From positions 1 through 64,000 of the forward strand of contig NZ_VUKE01000013.1 of assembly GCF_009193175.1 (NCBI RefSeq): a stretch of 64,000 nucleotides of DNA. Reading direction: 5' to 3'. The position numbers and the translations under genes were made by a program. This stretch comes from Georgenia ruanii (lineage in GTDB: Bacteria > Actinomycetota > Actinomycetes > Actinomycetales > Actinomycetaceae). The notes under the pieces were generated by a model that worked only from the letters and a program-made list of their open reading frames with translations, was not told the origin of the DNA and searched no databases. Below, in pieces: positions 34,254-42,070 of the stretch (the stretch's first letter is position 1; each line of letters opens with the position of its first letter).

Positions 34254-35336
34254 TCACGCCGAGGCGGTGGCCTCCCGCGGCTCGATGGCCACGGCGCGCT
34301 TCCGCAGCGTGAGGTGCACACCCTCCCCCGATTGGCGCGCGTCAGCGGCGTCGTGCTGCACCACGACGACAACTCCCCCGTCCAGGCGCACCTGCGTGCG
34401 GCGCACCGCTCCGAGAAAACTGGAGGCCACTACGGTACCCGCCACGGGACCGTGTTCGTCCAGCCCGAGATCTTCCGGGCGGACGTAGGCGGTGACCGGC
34501 CCGTCCGGGGTCTGGTGACCTGCCCAGGCCAGCGCGGCACCGAGGACGGTGAGCACGCCGTCGGCCAGGTGCCCGGGCAGCCGGTTGCTCAGCCCGACGA
34601 AGCCGGCCACGAACGCCGTGGCGGGCGTGGAGTAGAGCTCTTCGGGGGTGCCGACCTGCTCGACGACGCCGGCCCGCATGACCGCGACCCGGTCCGCCAC
34701 GGCCAGGGCTTCCTCCTGGTCGTGCGTGACGAACAGGGTGGTGATGCCCAGCTCGGTCTGCAGGCGGCGGATCTCCTCGCGCAGCTGGACGCGGACCTGG
34801 GCGTCCAGCGCCGAGAGCGGCTCGTCGAGCAGGAGCACCCGCGGCCGGGTGACCAGCGCACGCGCCAGCGCCACGCGCTGCTGCTGCCCGCCGCTGAGCT
34901 GGTGGGCGTAGCGCCCGCCCAGGTGTCCCAGGCCCACCAGCTCGAGCGCCTCGGCCGCGCGCCGCCGACGCTCGCCGGTCCCGGCCTTGCGCATCCGCAG
35001 CCCGAACTCGACGTTCTCCGCCACCGTCATGTGCGGGAAGAGCGAGTACTGCTGGAACACCATGCCGAGGTCGCGCCGGTTCGTCGGCACCGCCGCGACG
35101 TCCTCCCCGCCCAGCAGGATGCTGCCGGCGCTGACCTCCTCCAGCCCCGCCAGGCAGCGCAGCGCGGTGGTCTTGCCGCAGCCGGAGGGCCCGAGCAGCG
35201 CGACCAGCTCCCCGGGCTCCAGGGCGAGGTCCACCCCGGCCAGGGCCCGGTGCCCGGCGAACTCCTTGACGACCCCGCGCAGCTCGACGCGGGTGCCCTG
35301 TCGGGCCGCGACGGCCCGGGCGGTGGTGGCGGTCAT
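34254..35336 (-). CDS. ABC transporter ATP-binding protein (PotA/FbpC type)
   Basis: A 360-residue ATPase that drives the adjacent importer. Walker A GPSGCGKTT (about residue 52), Q-loop VFQQYSLFPHMT, signature LSGGQQQRVALARAL, Walker B LLLDEPLSALD and switch His in VTHDQEEAL. The C-terminal TOBE domain (about residues 270-345, VTAYVRPEDLGLDEHG) is typical of the spermidine/iron/phosphonate importer group. The ATG overlaps the upstream permease stop (ATGA). Last gene of the operon. Confidence 0.92.
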   Translation of the reverse strand: MTATTARAVAARQGTRVELRGVVKEFAGHRALAGVDLALEPGELVALLGPSGCGKTTALRCLAGLEEVSAGSILLGGEDVAAVPTNRRDLGMVFQQYSLFPHMTVAENVEFGLRMRKAGTGERRRRAAEALELVGLGHLGGRYAHQLSGGQQQRVALARALVTRPRVLLLDEPLSALDAQVRVQLREEIRRLQTELGITTLFVTHDQEEALAVADRVAVMRAGVVEQVGTPEELYSTPATAFVAGFVGLSNRLPGHLADGVLTVLGAALAWAGHQTPDGPVTAYVRPEDLGLDEHGPVAGTVVASSFLGAVRRTQVRLDGGVVVVVQHDAADARQSGEGVHLTLRKRAVAIEPREATASA

Positions 35337-36202
35337 GACTTCCTCCCGGGCCGCGCGGCGGAGGCGCGTCCCATGACGAACAGCAGGACGAACCCGAGGG
35401 CGAGCGCCAGCATCGCGAAGATGACGGCGACGTAGGGGTCGGACTTCGAGACCTGCACGACGGCGGTCTGCAGGTTGGCGCGGTTGAGCAGCGAGGCGAT
35501 GGTGTACTCGCCGAGCACCACGGCCACGGAGATCAGTGACGCGGCGAGGAGGCCGCGGCGCAGGTTGGGCAGGATCACGCGCACGACGACGGTGGGCCAG
35601 CCGGCACCCAGGGTGCGGGCCGCCTCGGCGAGGGTCACGGCGTCGACCGCGGCGAGGTTGGCCGCGATGGCGCGGTAGGCGTAGGGCAGCACGAGGACGC
35701 CGTAGGCGAGGGCCAGCGTCCACGCGTCGGAGCCGAAGACCCGCGCCACCACCGAGTACACCGGCGCCAGCCCCACCACGAGCACGATGGCCGGGATGGT
35801 GATGGGCAGCAGGCACACCAGCTCCAGCGCCCGTTGCAGGTGCGGGAGCCGCAGCCGGACCAGGACCATGGTCGGGACCAGCAGCGCGAGCATGATGGCC
35901 ACCGTCGCGACGGCGAGCACCAGCGAGTTCGTCACGCCGGCGAAGAGGTTGCGGTAGGTGCGCGCGTTCTCCGGGGCGAGGATGGCGGCCCAGTGGTCGA
36001 GCCCGTAGCCGCCCGCGGTGCGCAGCGAGAACTCCACCATGGCCACGAGCGGCAGGGCGAAGAGCACGCCGACCACCCCGAGGACGACGGTGCGGGTGGC
36101 GCGGGAGGGCGCGCCGGCGTCCGGGGCGCGGCGGCCACGTGCACCGGCGCGGGCACGGCCGGCGCCCGTGCGGAGCGGCGCCGCCTCCCGGCGGCCGGTC
36201 AC
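35333..36202 (-). CDS. ABC transporter permease 2
   Basis: A 289-residue inner-membrane permease with six helices after a 40-residue Arg/Ala-rich cytosolic leader. The coupling-helix EAA motif lies near EAARTLGAGWPTVVVRVILPNLRRGL (quoted in part). It pairs with permease 1, whose stop overlaps this GTG start (GTGA). An in-frame GTG at 36211 is possible. Belongs to the spermidine/putrescine/iron-type BPD permeases. Its own stop overlaps the ATPase start. Confidence 0.88.
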   Translation of the reverse strand: MTGRREAAPLRTGAGRARAGARGRRAPDAGAPSRATRTVVLGVVGVLFALPLVAMVEFSLRTAGGYGLDHWAAILAPENARTYRNLFAGVTNSLVLAVATVAIMLALLVPTMVLVRLRLPHLQRALELVCLLPITIPAIVLVVGLAPVYSVVARVFGSDAWTLALAYGVLVLPYAYRAIAANLAAVDAVTLAEAARTLGAGWPTVVVRVILPNLRRGLLAASLISVAVVLGEYTIASLLNRANLQTAVVQVSKSDPYVAVIFAMLALALGFVLLFVMGRASAARPGRKS

Positions 36203-37065
36203 CGTTGCCACCTCGCGGCACGGCGCTGCAGCGCCGAGTACCCGACCATGACCGCGGCCATGACCGCGATCATGCCGAGGGCGAGCGCGCCGGCCATGCC
36301 CTCGCGGCCCAGCACGGTCTCGCTCACCAGCGCCGCCCGGATCTGCAGGGGGACGATCTGCGAGCCCTGGCTGATCAGCGCGGCGGCGGTGGCGAAGGAG
36401 GAGAAGGCGTTGGCGAACAGCAGCAGCACGCTGCCGAGGAACGACGGGGCCAGCACCGGCGCGGCGATGCGCGCCCAGTAGGTCCAGCGCGTGCCGCCGA
36501 GCGTGGCGTTGGCCTCGGCCCACTGGGGCTTGAGCGCCTCCATCGCCGGCATGAACGTCAGCACCATGAGCGGGATCTGGAAGTACAGGTACGGCAGCAG
36601 GAGCCCGGGCACCTCGTAGAGCCACACGCCGCCGGCGAAGATGTCCACCTCGAGGCTGGTGAGCAGCCATTGGGTGAGCATCCCCTGGATGCCGATGGTG
36701 GCGATGAACGCGAAGGCGAGCATGGCGCCGCCGAACTGGGCGAGCACCCCGCTGGCGGCGTCGACGGCCGTGCGCAGGACGCCGTCGGGCCGGGTGCCCA
36801 GCAGCGCGTAGCAGATCATGGCGCCCACCACGGCGCCGACCAGGGCGGTGACCGCGGCGACCCCCAGGGACGCACCGAAGGTCTTGAGGATCGCCGGCTC
36901 GAACAGGCCACCGAGGTTGTGCCAGGTGAACGACCCCTCGCCGTCGACGAACCCCACGGCCAGGGCGAGCACCGTCGGGACGGCGAGGAACAGCAGGACG
37001 TAGAGGCCGAAGGGGGTGAGCCCGGCCAGGGCCCACCCCCGTCGCGCCGCACGAGGCGTGGTCAC
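36199..37065 (-). CDS. ABC transporter permease 1
   Basis: A 288-residue permease with six membrane helices and the BPD coupling motif ANATLGGTRWTYWARIAAPVL (quoted in part) near residue 190. WALAGLTPFGLYVLLFLAVPT is helix 1. GTG start overlapping the stop of the substrate-binding lipoprotein gene. Forms a heterodimeric channel with permease 2. The YEVPGLLLPYLYFQIPLM segment is like that of 2-aminoethylphosphonate and polyamine importers, but this does not fix the substrate. Confidence 0.88.
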   Translation of the reverse strand: MTTPRAARRGWALAGLTPFGLYVLLFLAVPTVLALAVGFVDGEGSFTWHNLGGLFEPAILKTFGASLGVAAVTALVGAVVGAMICYALLGTRPDGVLRTAVDAASGVLAQFGGAMLAFAFIATIGIQGMLTQWLLTSLEVDIFAGGVWLYEVPGLLLPYLYFQIPLMVLTFMPAMEALKPQWAEANATLGGTRWTYWARIAAPVLAPSFLGSVLLLFANAFSSFATAAALISQGSQIVPLQIRAALVSETVLGREGMAGALALGMIAVMAAVMVGYSALQRRAARWQR

Positions 37066-38180
37066 TGGATGGCTGCGGCCCAGTTCTTGGCCAGCAGGGC
37101 CGAGGCGGCCTCGGTCTGCTCGGCGGTGAACTGCACGAGGTCCGCGGGCATCTCACCGACGGCGTCGAGCGCCTCCTGGTCCACGGTGCCCGCCTCGACC
37201 ATTGCGTCCAGGCGCACGGGGTACGCGCCCGCCTTGAGGTAGAGGTTCTGGACCTCGTCGCTGAAGATGTGCTCCTGCCACAGCCGGGCGGCCGCGGGGT
37301 GCGGGGCGTCGACGTTGATGGCCTGGTTGTAGTACGAGCCGACCGCGACACCGGGCAGGACGGTCACCTGCCAGTCCCGCTGCCCCTCGTTCGCCTTGGC
37401 CTCGGCCAGGTTGTTGTAGCTCCAGTCGAAGACGACCGGAGTCTCGCCCGAGGCGATGGTGGCGGGGGTGGGGTCGAGCGGGAGGAAGTTCCCGGCGTCG
37501 GCCAGCTTCGCGAACCAGTCGATACCCGGCTGGATGTCGTCGGCGGAGCCACCGGTCTGCAGCGCGACGAGGTTGACGGCCGCGGCGGCCGAGCCGGCCT
37601 GCGTCGGGTCGCCGTTGAGCGCGACCTTGCCCTTGTACTCCTCGCCGAGGAGGTCGTCGAGGGAGGTGGGAGCGGGCACCGCGTCCGCGTCGAAGCCGAC
37701 GGACATCAGGCCGGTGTAGTCGTAGACCCACAGGCCCGACTTCTCCTTGTACCCCTCGGGGATGTCGTCCCAGGCCTGCACCTGGTACGGCGCGAAGTGG
37801 TCGGTGGAGTCCAGGGTGACGGCGGAGCCCAGGTCGAACACGTCGGGGGCGGTGTCCTGGCCCTTGAGGTTCTTCGCGGCCTGGATCTCCTCGGCGGAGG
37901 ACACGTCCGGGTCGGCCGAGTTGACCGTGATGCCGTACTTCTCCTCGAACAGCGCGATGATCTCGCCGTAGTTGGCCCAGTTCTCGGGCAGCGCGATGAC
38001 GTTGAGCTCCCCCTCCGCCTTCGCGGCCTCGACGAGGGCGTCGAAGCCGCCGAGGTCCTCGGCGCTGGTGGCGGTCGCGGCGTCGGAGTCGCCCGCCTCC
38101 GCGCTCGAGCTGCAGGCGGACAGGGTAAGTGCGAGGGCCGCGGTAGCGGCCACGCCCGCGAAGACGCGCTTGGTGATCAC
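37062..38180 (-). CDS. ABC transporter substrate-binding lipoprotein (family 1/8 type)
   Basis: A 372-residue lipoprotein, first gene of the importer operon. Signal helix with lipobox ALTLSACSS (Cys about 23), followed by an acidic linker and a periplasmic-binding fold (GELNVIALPENWANYGEIIALFEEKYGI by pieces; VFDWSYNNLAEA; YYNQAINVDAPHPAAARLWQEHI). The last pattern is common to iron, polyamine and phosphonate binding proteins. GTG start with GGAGGATCT in front. Ligand is unassigned: polyamine, aminoethylphosphonate or a metal chelate are all possible. Confidence 0.88.
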   Translation of the reverse strand: MITKRVFAGVAATAALALTLSACSSSAEAGDSDAATATSAEDLGGFDALVEAAKAEGELNVIALPENWANYGEIIALFEEKYGITVNSADPDVSSAEEIQAAKNLKGQDTAPDVFDLGSAVTLDSTDHFAPYQVQAWDDIPEGYKEKSGLWVYDYTGLMSVGFDADAVPAPTSLDDLLGEEYKGKVALNGDPTQAGSAAAAVNLVALQTGGSADDIQPGIDWFAKLADAGNFLPLDPTPATIASGETPVVFDWSYNNLAEAKANEGQRDWQVTVLPGVAVGSYYNQAINVDAPHPAAARLWQEHIFSDEVQNLYLKAGAYPVRLDAMVEAGTVDQEALDAVGEMPADLVQFTAEQTEAASALLAKNWAAAIQ

Positions 38181-38403
38181 AGATCCTCCGTCGGACCCGC
38201 CGCGGCCGCCCGGCAGGGGACGGGCGGAGGGGACCGGGGCGGTGCCCGCGCCGACGCTAGGCCCCTATTGCGACCGAATGGCGTCCGCTTCACAAAGAGG
38301 GGGTGAACGTGCGGTGGCGTCGTGGCGCCGGGTGCGCAGCGTGCCTCACCGGGGTGCCCCGCATCCTCCTCGCCGCGGCCTCCGCGCCGTCGTGCCAGGG
38401 GGC

Positions 38404-38685
38404 CTACGTGTGGACGTGGCCGCCCTCGTGGGTCAGGACGTCGGCGTCGGGGTCGTCGAACCAGTGCCCGTTCTCGCCGAGGTAACGGAAGACCACCCGT
38501 GCCCCGTCCGGCACAGTGACCGTCACGCTCTTCGTGCCGTTGCTGCGGCGGCGGAGGACGTGCACCCCCGGGGTCCAGTCGTTGAAGCTGCCGACCACGG
38601 AGACGGTTCCGGCCGGGTGCTCGGCGGGCAGCGCGAACGTCAGCTTCCGGCCGGCGCCCCTGGGCGCGCGAGACTGCTTGATCAC
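38404..38685 (-). CDS. Stand-alone CBM48/isoamylase-N domain protein
   Basis: A 93-residue single-domain protein. GRKLTFALPAEHPAGTVSVVGSFNDWTPG, then RRRSNGTKSVTVTVPDGARVVFRYLGENGHWFDDPDAD (shown in part) match the N-terminal early-set domain (CBM48) of glycogen-branching enzymes and AMPK-beta, where NDW and the aromatic residues bind glucan. Here the domain is alone. GGGGGAGGACC precedes the GTG. It lies downstream of ligD with a strong hairpin between them, so it is likely an independent unit. It might tether something to glycogen; the partner is unknown. Confidence 0.82.
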   Translation of the reverse strand: MIKQSRAPRGAGRKLTFALPAEHPAGTVSVVGSFNDWTPGVHVLRRRSNGTKSVTVTVPDGARVVFRYLGENGHWFDDPDADVLTHEGGHVHT

Positions 38686-38738
38686 GGTCCTCCCCCTCGT
38701 GTCATGACCTGTGGCAGCAGCCTGGCAGGCAGTCGGCG

Positions 38739-38776
38739 GCCCGTCACCGGATCGGGACACCGTCCCGGTGACGGGC
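38739..38776. terminator. Hairpin between ligD and the CBM48 gene
   Basis: Outer arms GCCCGTCACC and GGTGACGGGC enclose inner arms GGGAC and GTCCC with a 5-nt bulge and a 3-nt loop. It lies about 120 bp past the ligD stop and upstream of the CBM48 start; probable terminator of ligD. Confidence 0.55.
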
Positions 38777-38894
38777 GCCACACTCGATCGCGCGCCGCTC
38801 GGCCGCGCCCGCCGCCCGGCCCCGCCCGCCGCCCGCTGCCCGGCCCCGCCAATCGCCCGGCCGCGCCCGCCGCCCGGCCCGGCAAGCGCGCGGC

Positions 38895-41723
38895 TCAGCC
38901 CGGCACCTCCCGCACGACGTCCGACGGAGCCTTGTCCGGACGCCACCCGCGCCAGCGGGGGTGACGCAGCCGGCCGTCCGTCGTCCACTCCGACAGCTCC
39001 ACCTCAGCGACGCGCGACGGGGTGACCCAGTGGGCGTCGCGGGCGTCGGCGCGGGGGACGTCCGGCGCGGGCGGGTCCGGCCGCTCGTCGCGGGCGAGGT
39101 CGCGCTGCCACTGCTCGGCCTCCTTGAGGGTGAAGCCGGTGCCCACCCGCCCGACGTAGCGCAGCCGCCCGCCCGGCCCGTCGGGCACCGCCAGCAGGAG
39201 CGAGCCGACGGCCCCGGCCCGCGAGCCCTGCCCGGGGCGCCAGCCGATCACCACGACCTCCTGGGCGAGGGTGTGCTTGATCTTCACCCACGCCCGCGAG
39301 CGCCGGCCCGGGGTATAGCGCGAGTCGCGCCGCTTGGCCATGACGCCCTCCAGGCCCCAGGCGCGGCTGGCGGCCATCGCGGCGTCGACGTCGCCGTCGA
39401 AGACGGCGGGGATCTCCGCCAGCCGGTGCCGCTCGGGGTCGACCAGCTCGTGGAGCAGCGCCCGGCGCTCGTCGTAGGGCAGGCGCACGACCGACTCGCC
39501 GTCGACCTCGAGGACGTCGAAGAGCATGAGCCGCACGGGGTTGGCCGCGGCCAGCCTGGCGACCTGCCGGTCGTCGCCGAGCCCGAAGCGCTTCTGCAGG
39601 ACGCCGAAGCTGGGGCGGCCGCGTGCGTCGAGGGCGACGATCTCGCCGTCGAGCACGGCGCTGTGCGCGCGGAGGGTGGCGGCGACGTCGCCGAGCTCGG
39701 GGTACTGGCGGGTGACGTCGTTGCCGTTGCGGCTGACCAGGCGCACGGTGCCGGCGTCGACCTCCACGACGGCGCGCACGCCGTCCCACTTCATCTCCAG
39801 CGCCCACTCGTGCTCGCCCGAGAGGTCGTGGGCGGTGCCCGGCGTGGCCAGCATCGGCGCGGGGGGCCGCTCCCCCGGGGCGCGCGCTGGCGCCGTCGGC
39901 TGTGCGTCCGGGCGCCCCTCGGGCGCCGCCGGTTGCTCGTCCGGGCGCCCCTCGGGCGCCGCGGCGGCCGTCGTCGTGGCACCGCCGGGTGACCGGCCCG
40001 GTGCTGCCGCGGTGCTCGCGCCACGGCGCGACGGGCGCGGTCCGGGCGCGCGCGCCGGCTCCGGCTCTGCCGACGTGCCGGCCGCGACGGTGGACGGCCG
40101 AGCGCCCGCGGCACGGCGCGTCCGGCGTTCGCCGGCCCGCGCGGGGTCCATGAGATGGATGAGCCACTGGTTCGGCTCCTGCCCCCCGCGCCCGCCCGTG
40201 TGGATGAGCGCCACCTGCGTGGTGCGCCCCGGCCCCTGCGTCTCCAGGCCGCCGCCCTCCCGGCCGTGCAGGACGACGATGACCTCCCGGCCCTCGTGCC
40301 ACTTGCGCAGCTCGAAGGTGCCCGAGTCCCAGATGGCCACCTCCCCGCCGCCGTACTCCCCCTTGGGGATGGTGCCCGCGAACGTGCCGTACTCCATCGG
40401 GTGGTCCTCGGTCTGGACGGCGAGGTTGTTCCTGCCCGGGTCGGTCGGCACGCCCTTGGGCAGCGCCCAGCTCACGAGCACGCCGCGGTGCGCCAGGCGG
40501 AAGTCCCAGTGGAGCCGGCTGGCGTGGTGCTCCTGGATGACGAAGGTCTGGGCGGCCTCGGAGTAGTCGTCGAGGACCTCGTCGGGCACCGGCTCGGGGG
40601 TCTTGGCGGGGTCGCGCATGGCCCGGTAGGTGGCGAGTCGGTCCAGCCGGCGCCGGACGGCGACGGCGTTCGTGAGGTCTCGCGGAGGACCCGACGTCTC
40701 GCCGCGCGAGCGGGCAGGAGCCGGCGTCTCGCCGCGCGAGCGGGCAGGAGCCGGCGTCTCGCCGCCCGCGGAGGCGAGGGCCGGCGCGTCGGCGGCGCGC
40801 TCGCCCGGGTCGGTGTAGGGCACCTCGTAGGCGCCCAGCAGCGCCGCCAGCGGGTCCCCGCGCCGGCGCACCAGCTCGAGGACCTCGGGGTACGCCAGGT
40901 GACGCAGGTCGGGGTCGTCAAGCTCCTCCCAGGTCCGCGGCGCCGCGACGGTGGGGTGCGGGCGCCCGCGCAGGGAGTACGGCGCGATCGTGGTCTTGTT
41001 GCCGTTGTTCTGGGACCAGTCGACGAGCACCTTGCCCCGGCGCAGCTCCTTCTTCATGTCCGAGACCACGAGGTCCTTGTGGTCGGCCTCCATGGCCCTG
41101 GCCAGCTCGTGCGCGACGGTGTTGATCTGGTCGGAGGTGTTCGACCCGTCCAGCGCCGCGTACAGATGGATGCCCTTCGACCCCGAGGTCACCGGCACCG
41201 GGTCGAGCCCCATGCCGCGGAGCAGCCCGCGGGCGAGGCGGGCGACCTCGGCGCACTCGGCCAGCCCAGTGCCCGGCCCGGGGTCGAGGTCGAGCACCAG
41301 CCGGTCGGGGTTGCGCGCCTCGCCGTCGCTGCGGAAGGTCCACTGCGGCACGTGCACCTCGAGGGCCGCCACCTGGCCGAGCCAGACCAGCGTGGCGACG
41401 TCGTCGACCAGCGGGTAGCTCTTGGCGCCGGAGGAGTGACCGACGTCGGCGCGCACCACCCACTCGGGCGCGCTGGGTTCGAGGTTCTTGATGAAGAAGA
41501 CCTCGCCGGGCTGCCCGGCGGTGCCCACACCGTCGGGCCAGCGCTTGCGGGTGGCCGGGCGGCCGGCGCAGTGCGGCAGCATCACCGGCGCGATCTCGGT
41601 GAGGTAGGCGAGCACCTCGGCCTTGGTCGTGCCGGTCTCGGGGTAGAGCACCTTGCCCAGGTTCGTCAGCCGCAGGCGGCGGCCCTGGATCAGGACGGTC
41701 TCCGGCTTCTCGCTGGCGGGCAT
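38895..41723 (-). CDS. ligD: Multifunctional ATP-dependent DNA ligase LigD (Pol-PE-Lig)
   Basis: Seals double-strand breaks in bacterial NHEJ with Ku. The 942-residue protein has the mycobacterial domain order. Polymerase/primase domain (about 15-300) with the metal motif LVLDLDPG (Asp 145 and 147). Phosphoesterase domain (about 390-530) with EHHASRLHWDFRL and PKGEYGGG. Ligase domain (about 630-930) with the AMP-accepting Lys 645 in EMKWDGVRA, and DGEIVAL and WVKIKH downstream. Linkers are long and Pro/Ala/Arg-rich, making it about 180 residues longer than the M. tuberculosis protein. One linker carries a 30-bp tandem repeat. Ku is encoded at 63233, 21 kb away. Confidence 0.96.
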   Translation of the reverse strand: MPASEKPETVLIQGRRLRLTNLGKVLYPETGTTKAEVLAYLTEIAPVMLPHCAGRPATRKRWPDGVGTAGQPGEVFFIKNLEPSAPEWVVRADVGHSSGAKSYPLVDDVATLVWLGQVAALEVHVPQWTFRSDGEARNPDRLVLDLDPGPGTGLAECAEVARLARGLLRGMGLDPVPVTSGSKGIHLYAALDGSNTSDQINTVAHELARAMEADHKDLVVSDMKKELRRGKVLVDWSQNNGNKTTIAPYSLRGRPHPTVAAPRTWEELDDPDLRHLAYPEVLELVRRRGDPLAALLGAYEVPYTDPGERAADAPALASAGGETPAPARSRGETPAPARSRGETSGPPRDLTNAVAVRRRLDRLATYRAMRDPAKTPEPVPDEVLDDYSEAAQTFVIQEHHASRLHWDFRLAHRGVLVSWALPKGVPTDPGRNNLAVQTEDHPMEYGTFAGTIPKGEYGGGEVAIWDSGTFELRKWHEGREVIVVLHGREGGGLETQGPGRTTQVALIHTGGRGGQEPNQWLIHLMDPARAGERRTRRAAGARPSTVAAGTSAEPEPARAPGPRPSRRGASTAAAPGRSPGGATTTAAAAPEGRPDEQPAAPEGRPDAQPTAPARAPGERPPAPMLATPGTAHDLSGEHEWALEMKWDGVRAVVEVDAGTVRLVSRNGNDVTRQYPELGDVAATLRAHSAVLDGEIVALDARGRPSFGVLQKRFGLGDDRQVARLAAANPVRLMLFDVLEVDGESVVRLPYDERRALLHELVDPERHRLAEIPAVFDGDVDAAMAASRAWGLEGVMAKRRDSRYTPGRRSRAWVKIKHTLAQEVVVIGWRPGQGSRAGAVGSLLLAVPDGPGGRLRYVGRVGTGFTLKEAEQWQRDLARDERPDPPAPDVPRADARDAHWVTPSRVAEVELSEWTTDGRLRHPRWRGWRPDKAPSDVVREVPG
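40691..40766 (-). repeat. 30-bp in-frame tandem repeat in ligD
   Basis: Two full copies (40691-40720, 40721-40750) and a partial third encode a ten-residue unit RGETPAPARS in the linker between the polymerase and phosphoesterase domains. Being a multiple of three, changes in copy number keep the frame. Confidence 0.85.
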
Positions 41724-41749
41724 GCCTCATCGTGGCGCGCGCGCCGGGC

Positions 41750-41859
41750 GGGCGCACCCGTGTCGCCGCGCGGGCGCACCCGTGTCGCCGCGCGGGCGCA
41801 CCCGTGTCGCCGCGCGGGCGCAGCCGCGTCGCCGCGCGGGCGAACGCGCGTCGCCAGGC
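41750..41859. repeat. 22-bp tandem repeat (5 copies)
   Basis: Units start at 41750, 41772, 41794, 41816 and 41838. The consensus begins GGGCGCACCCGTGTCGCC and ends GCGC. The first three copies are identical; the last two diverge. The array begins 27 bp before the ligD start codon, so it lies in its 5' untranslated or promoter zone. There are no spacers, so this is not CRISPR. Confidence 0.9.
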
Positions 41860-41957
41860 GTCGTCGCGCCGTGTCGGGACGGCGGCCCCTCCCCAGGCCG
41901 CTCGGTCACAACACGGTTGCAGATCGCCCGCCGGGATGCCGGGTGCCTTTTCATGAA

Positions 41958-41967
41958 ACACCGGTGT
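41958..41967. promoter_or_regulatory. Palindrome ACACCGGTGT near the importer promoter
   Basis: A perfect 10-bp palindrome about 100 bp before the binding-protein gene, just upstream of an AT-richer TAGGAAGTAT stretch. It could be an operator, but no linked regulator is present. Confidence 0.3.
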
Positions 41968-42070
41968 GCTAGGAAGTATCCCCACATGAGAGGCACGCCA
42001 CAGTGGCGCGCCCCCGGCTCCCGCGCCCCGCGTCCCCGACCGCGGCTCGGGCCTGACGAAGGAACTTCAC

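Larger units (their letters stand above)
41724..42070. other. Divergent intergenic region between ligD and the peptide importer
   Basis: About 350 bp. The ligD-proximal half is filled by five copies of a 22-bp tandem repeat. The other half carries the candidate promoter of the importer: a TTTTCATGAAA stretch, a perfect palindrome ACACCGGTGT and TAGGAAGT/GTATCC sequence. No credible gene. Confidence 0.6.

Noticed and set aside
36199-37351. Extended N-terminus for permease 2
   Set aside because: The open frame upstream of 36202 is the shadow of permease 1; the GTGA overlap gives a better start.
41750-41859. CRISPR array
   Set aside because: The 22-bp units are directly adjacent without spacers, and no cas gene is present.
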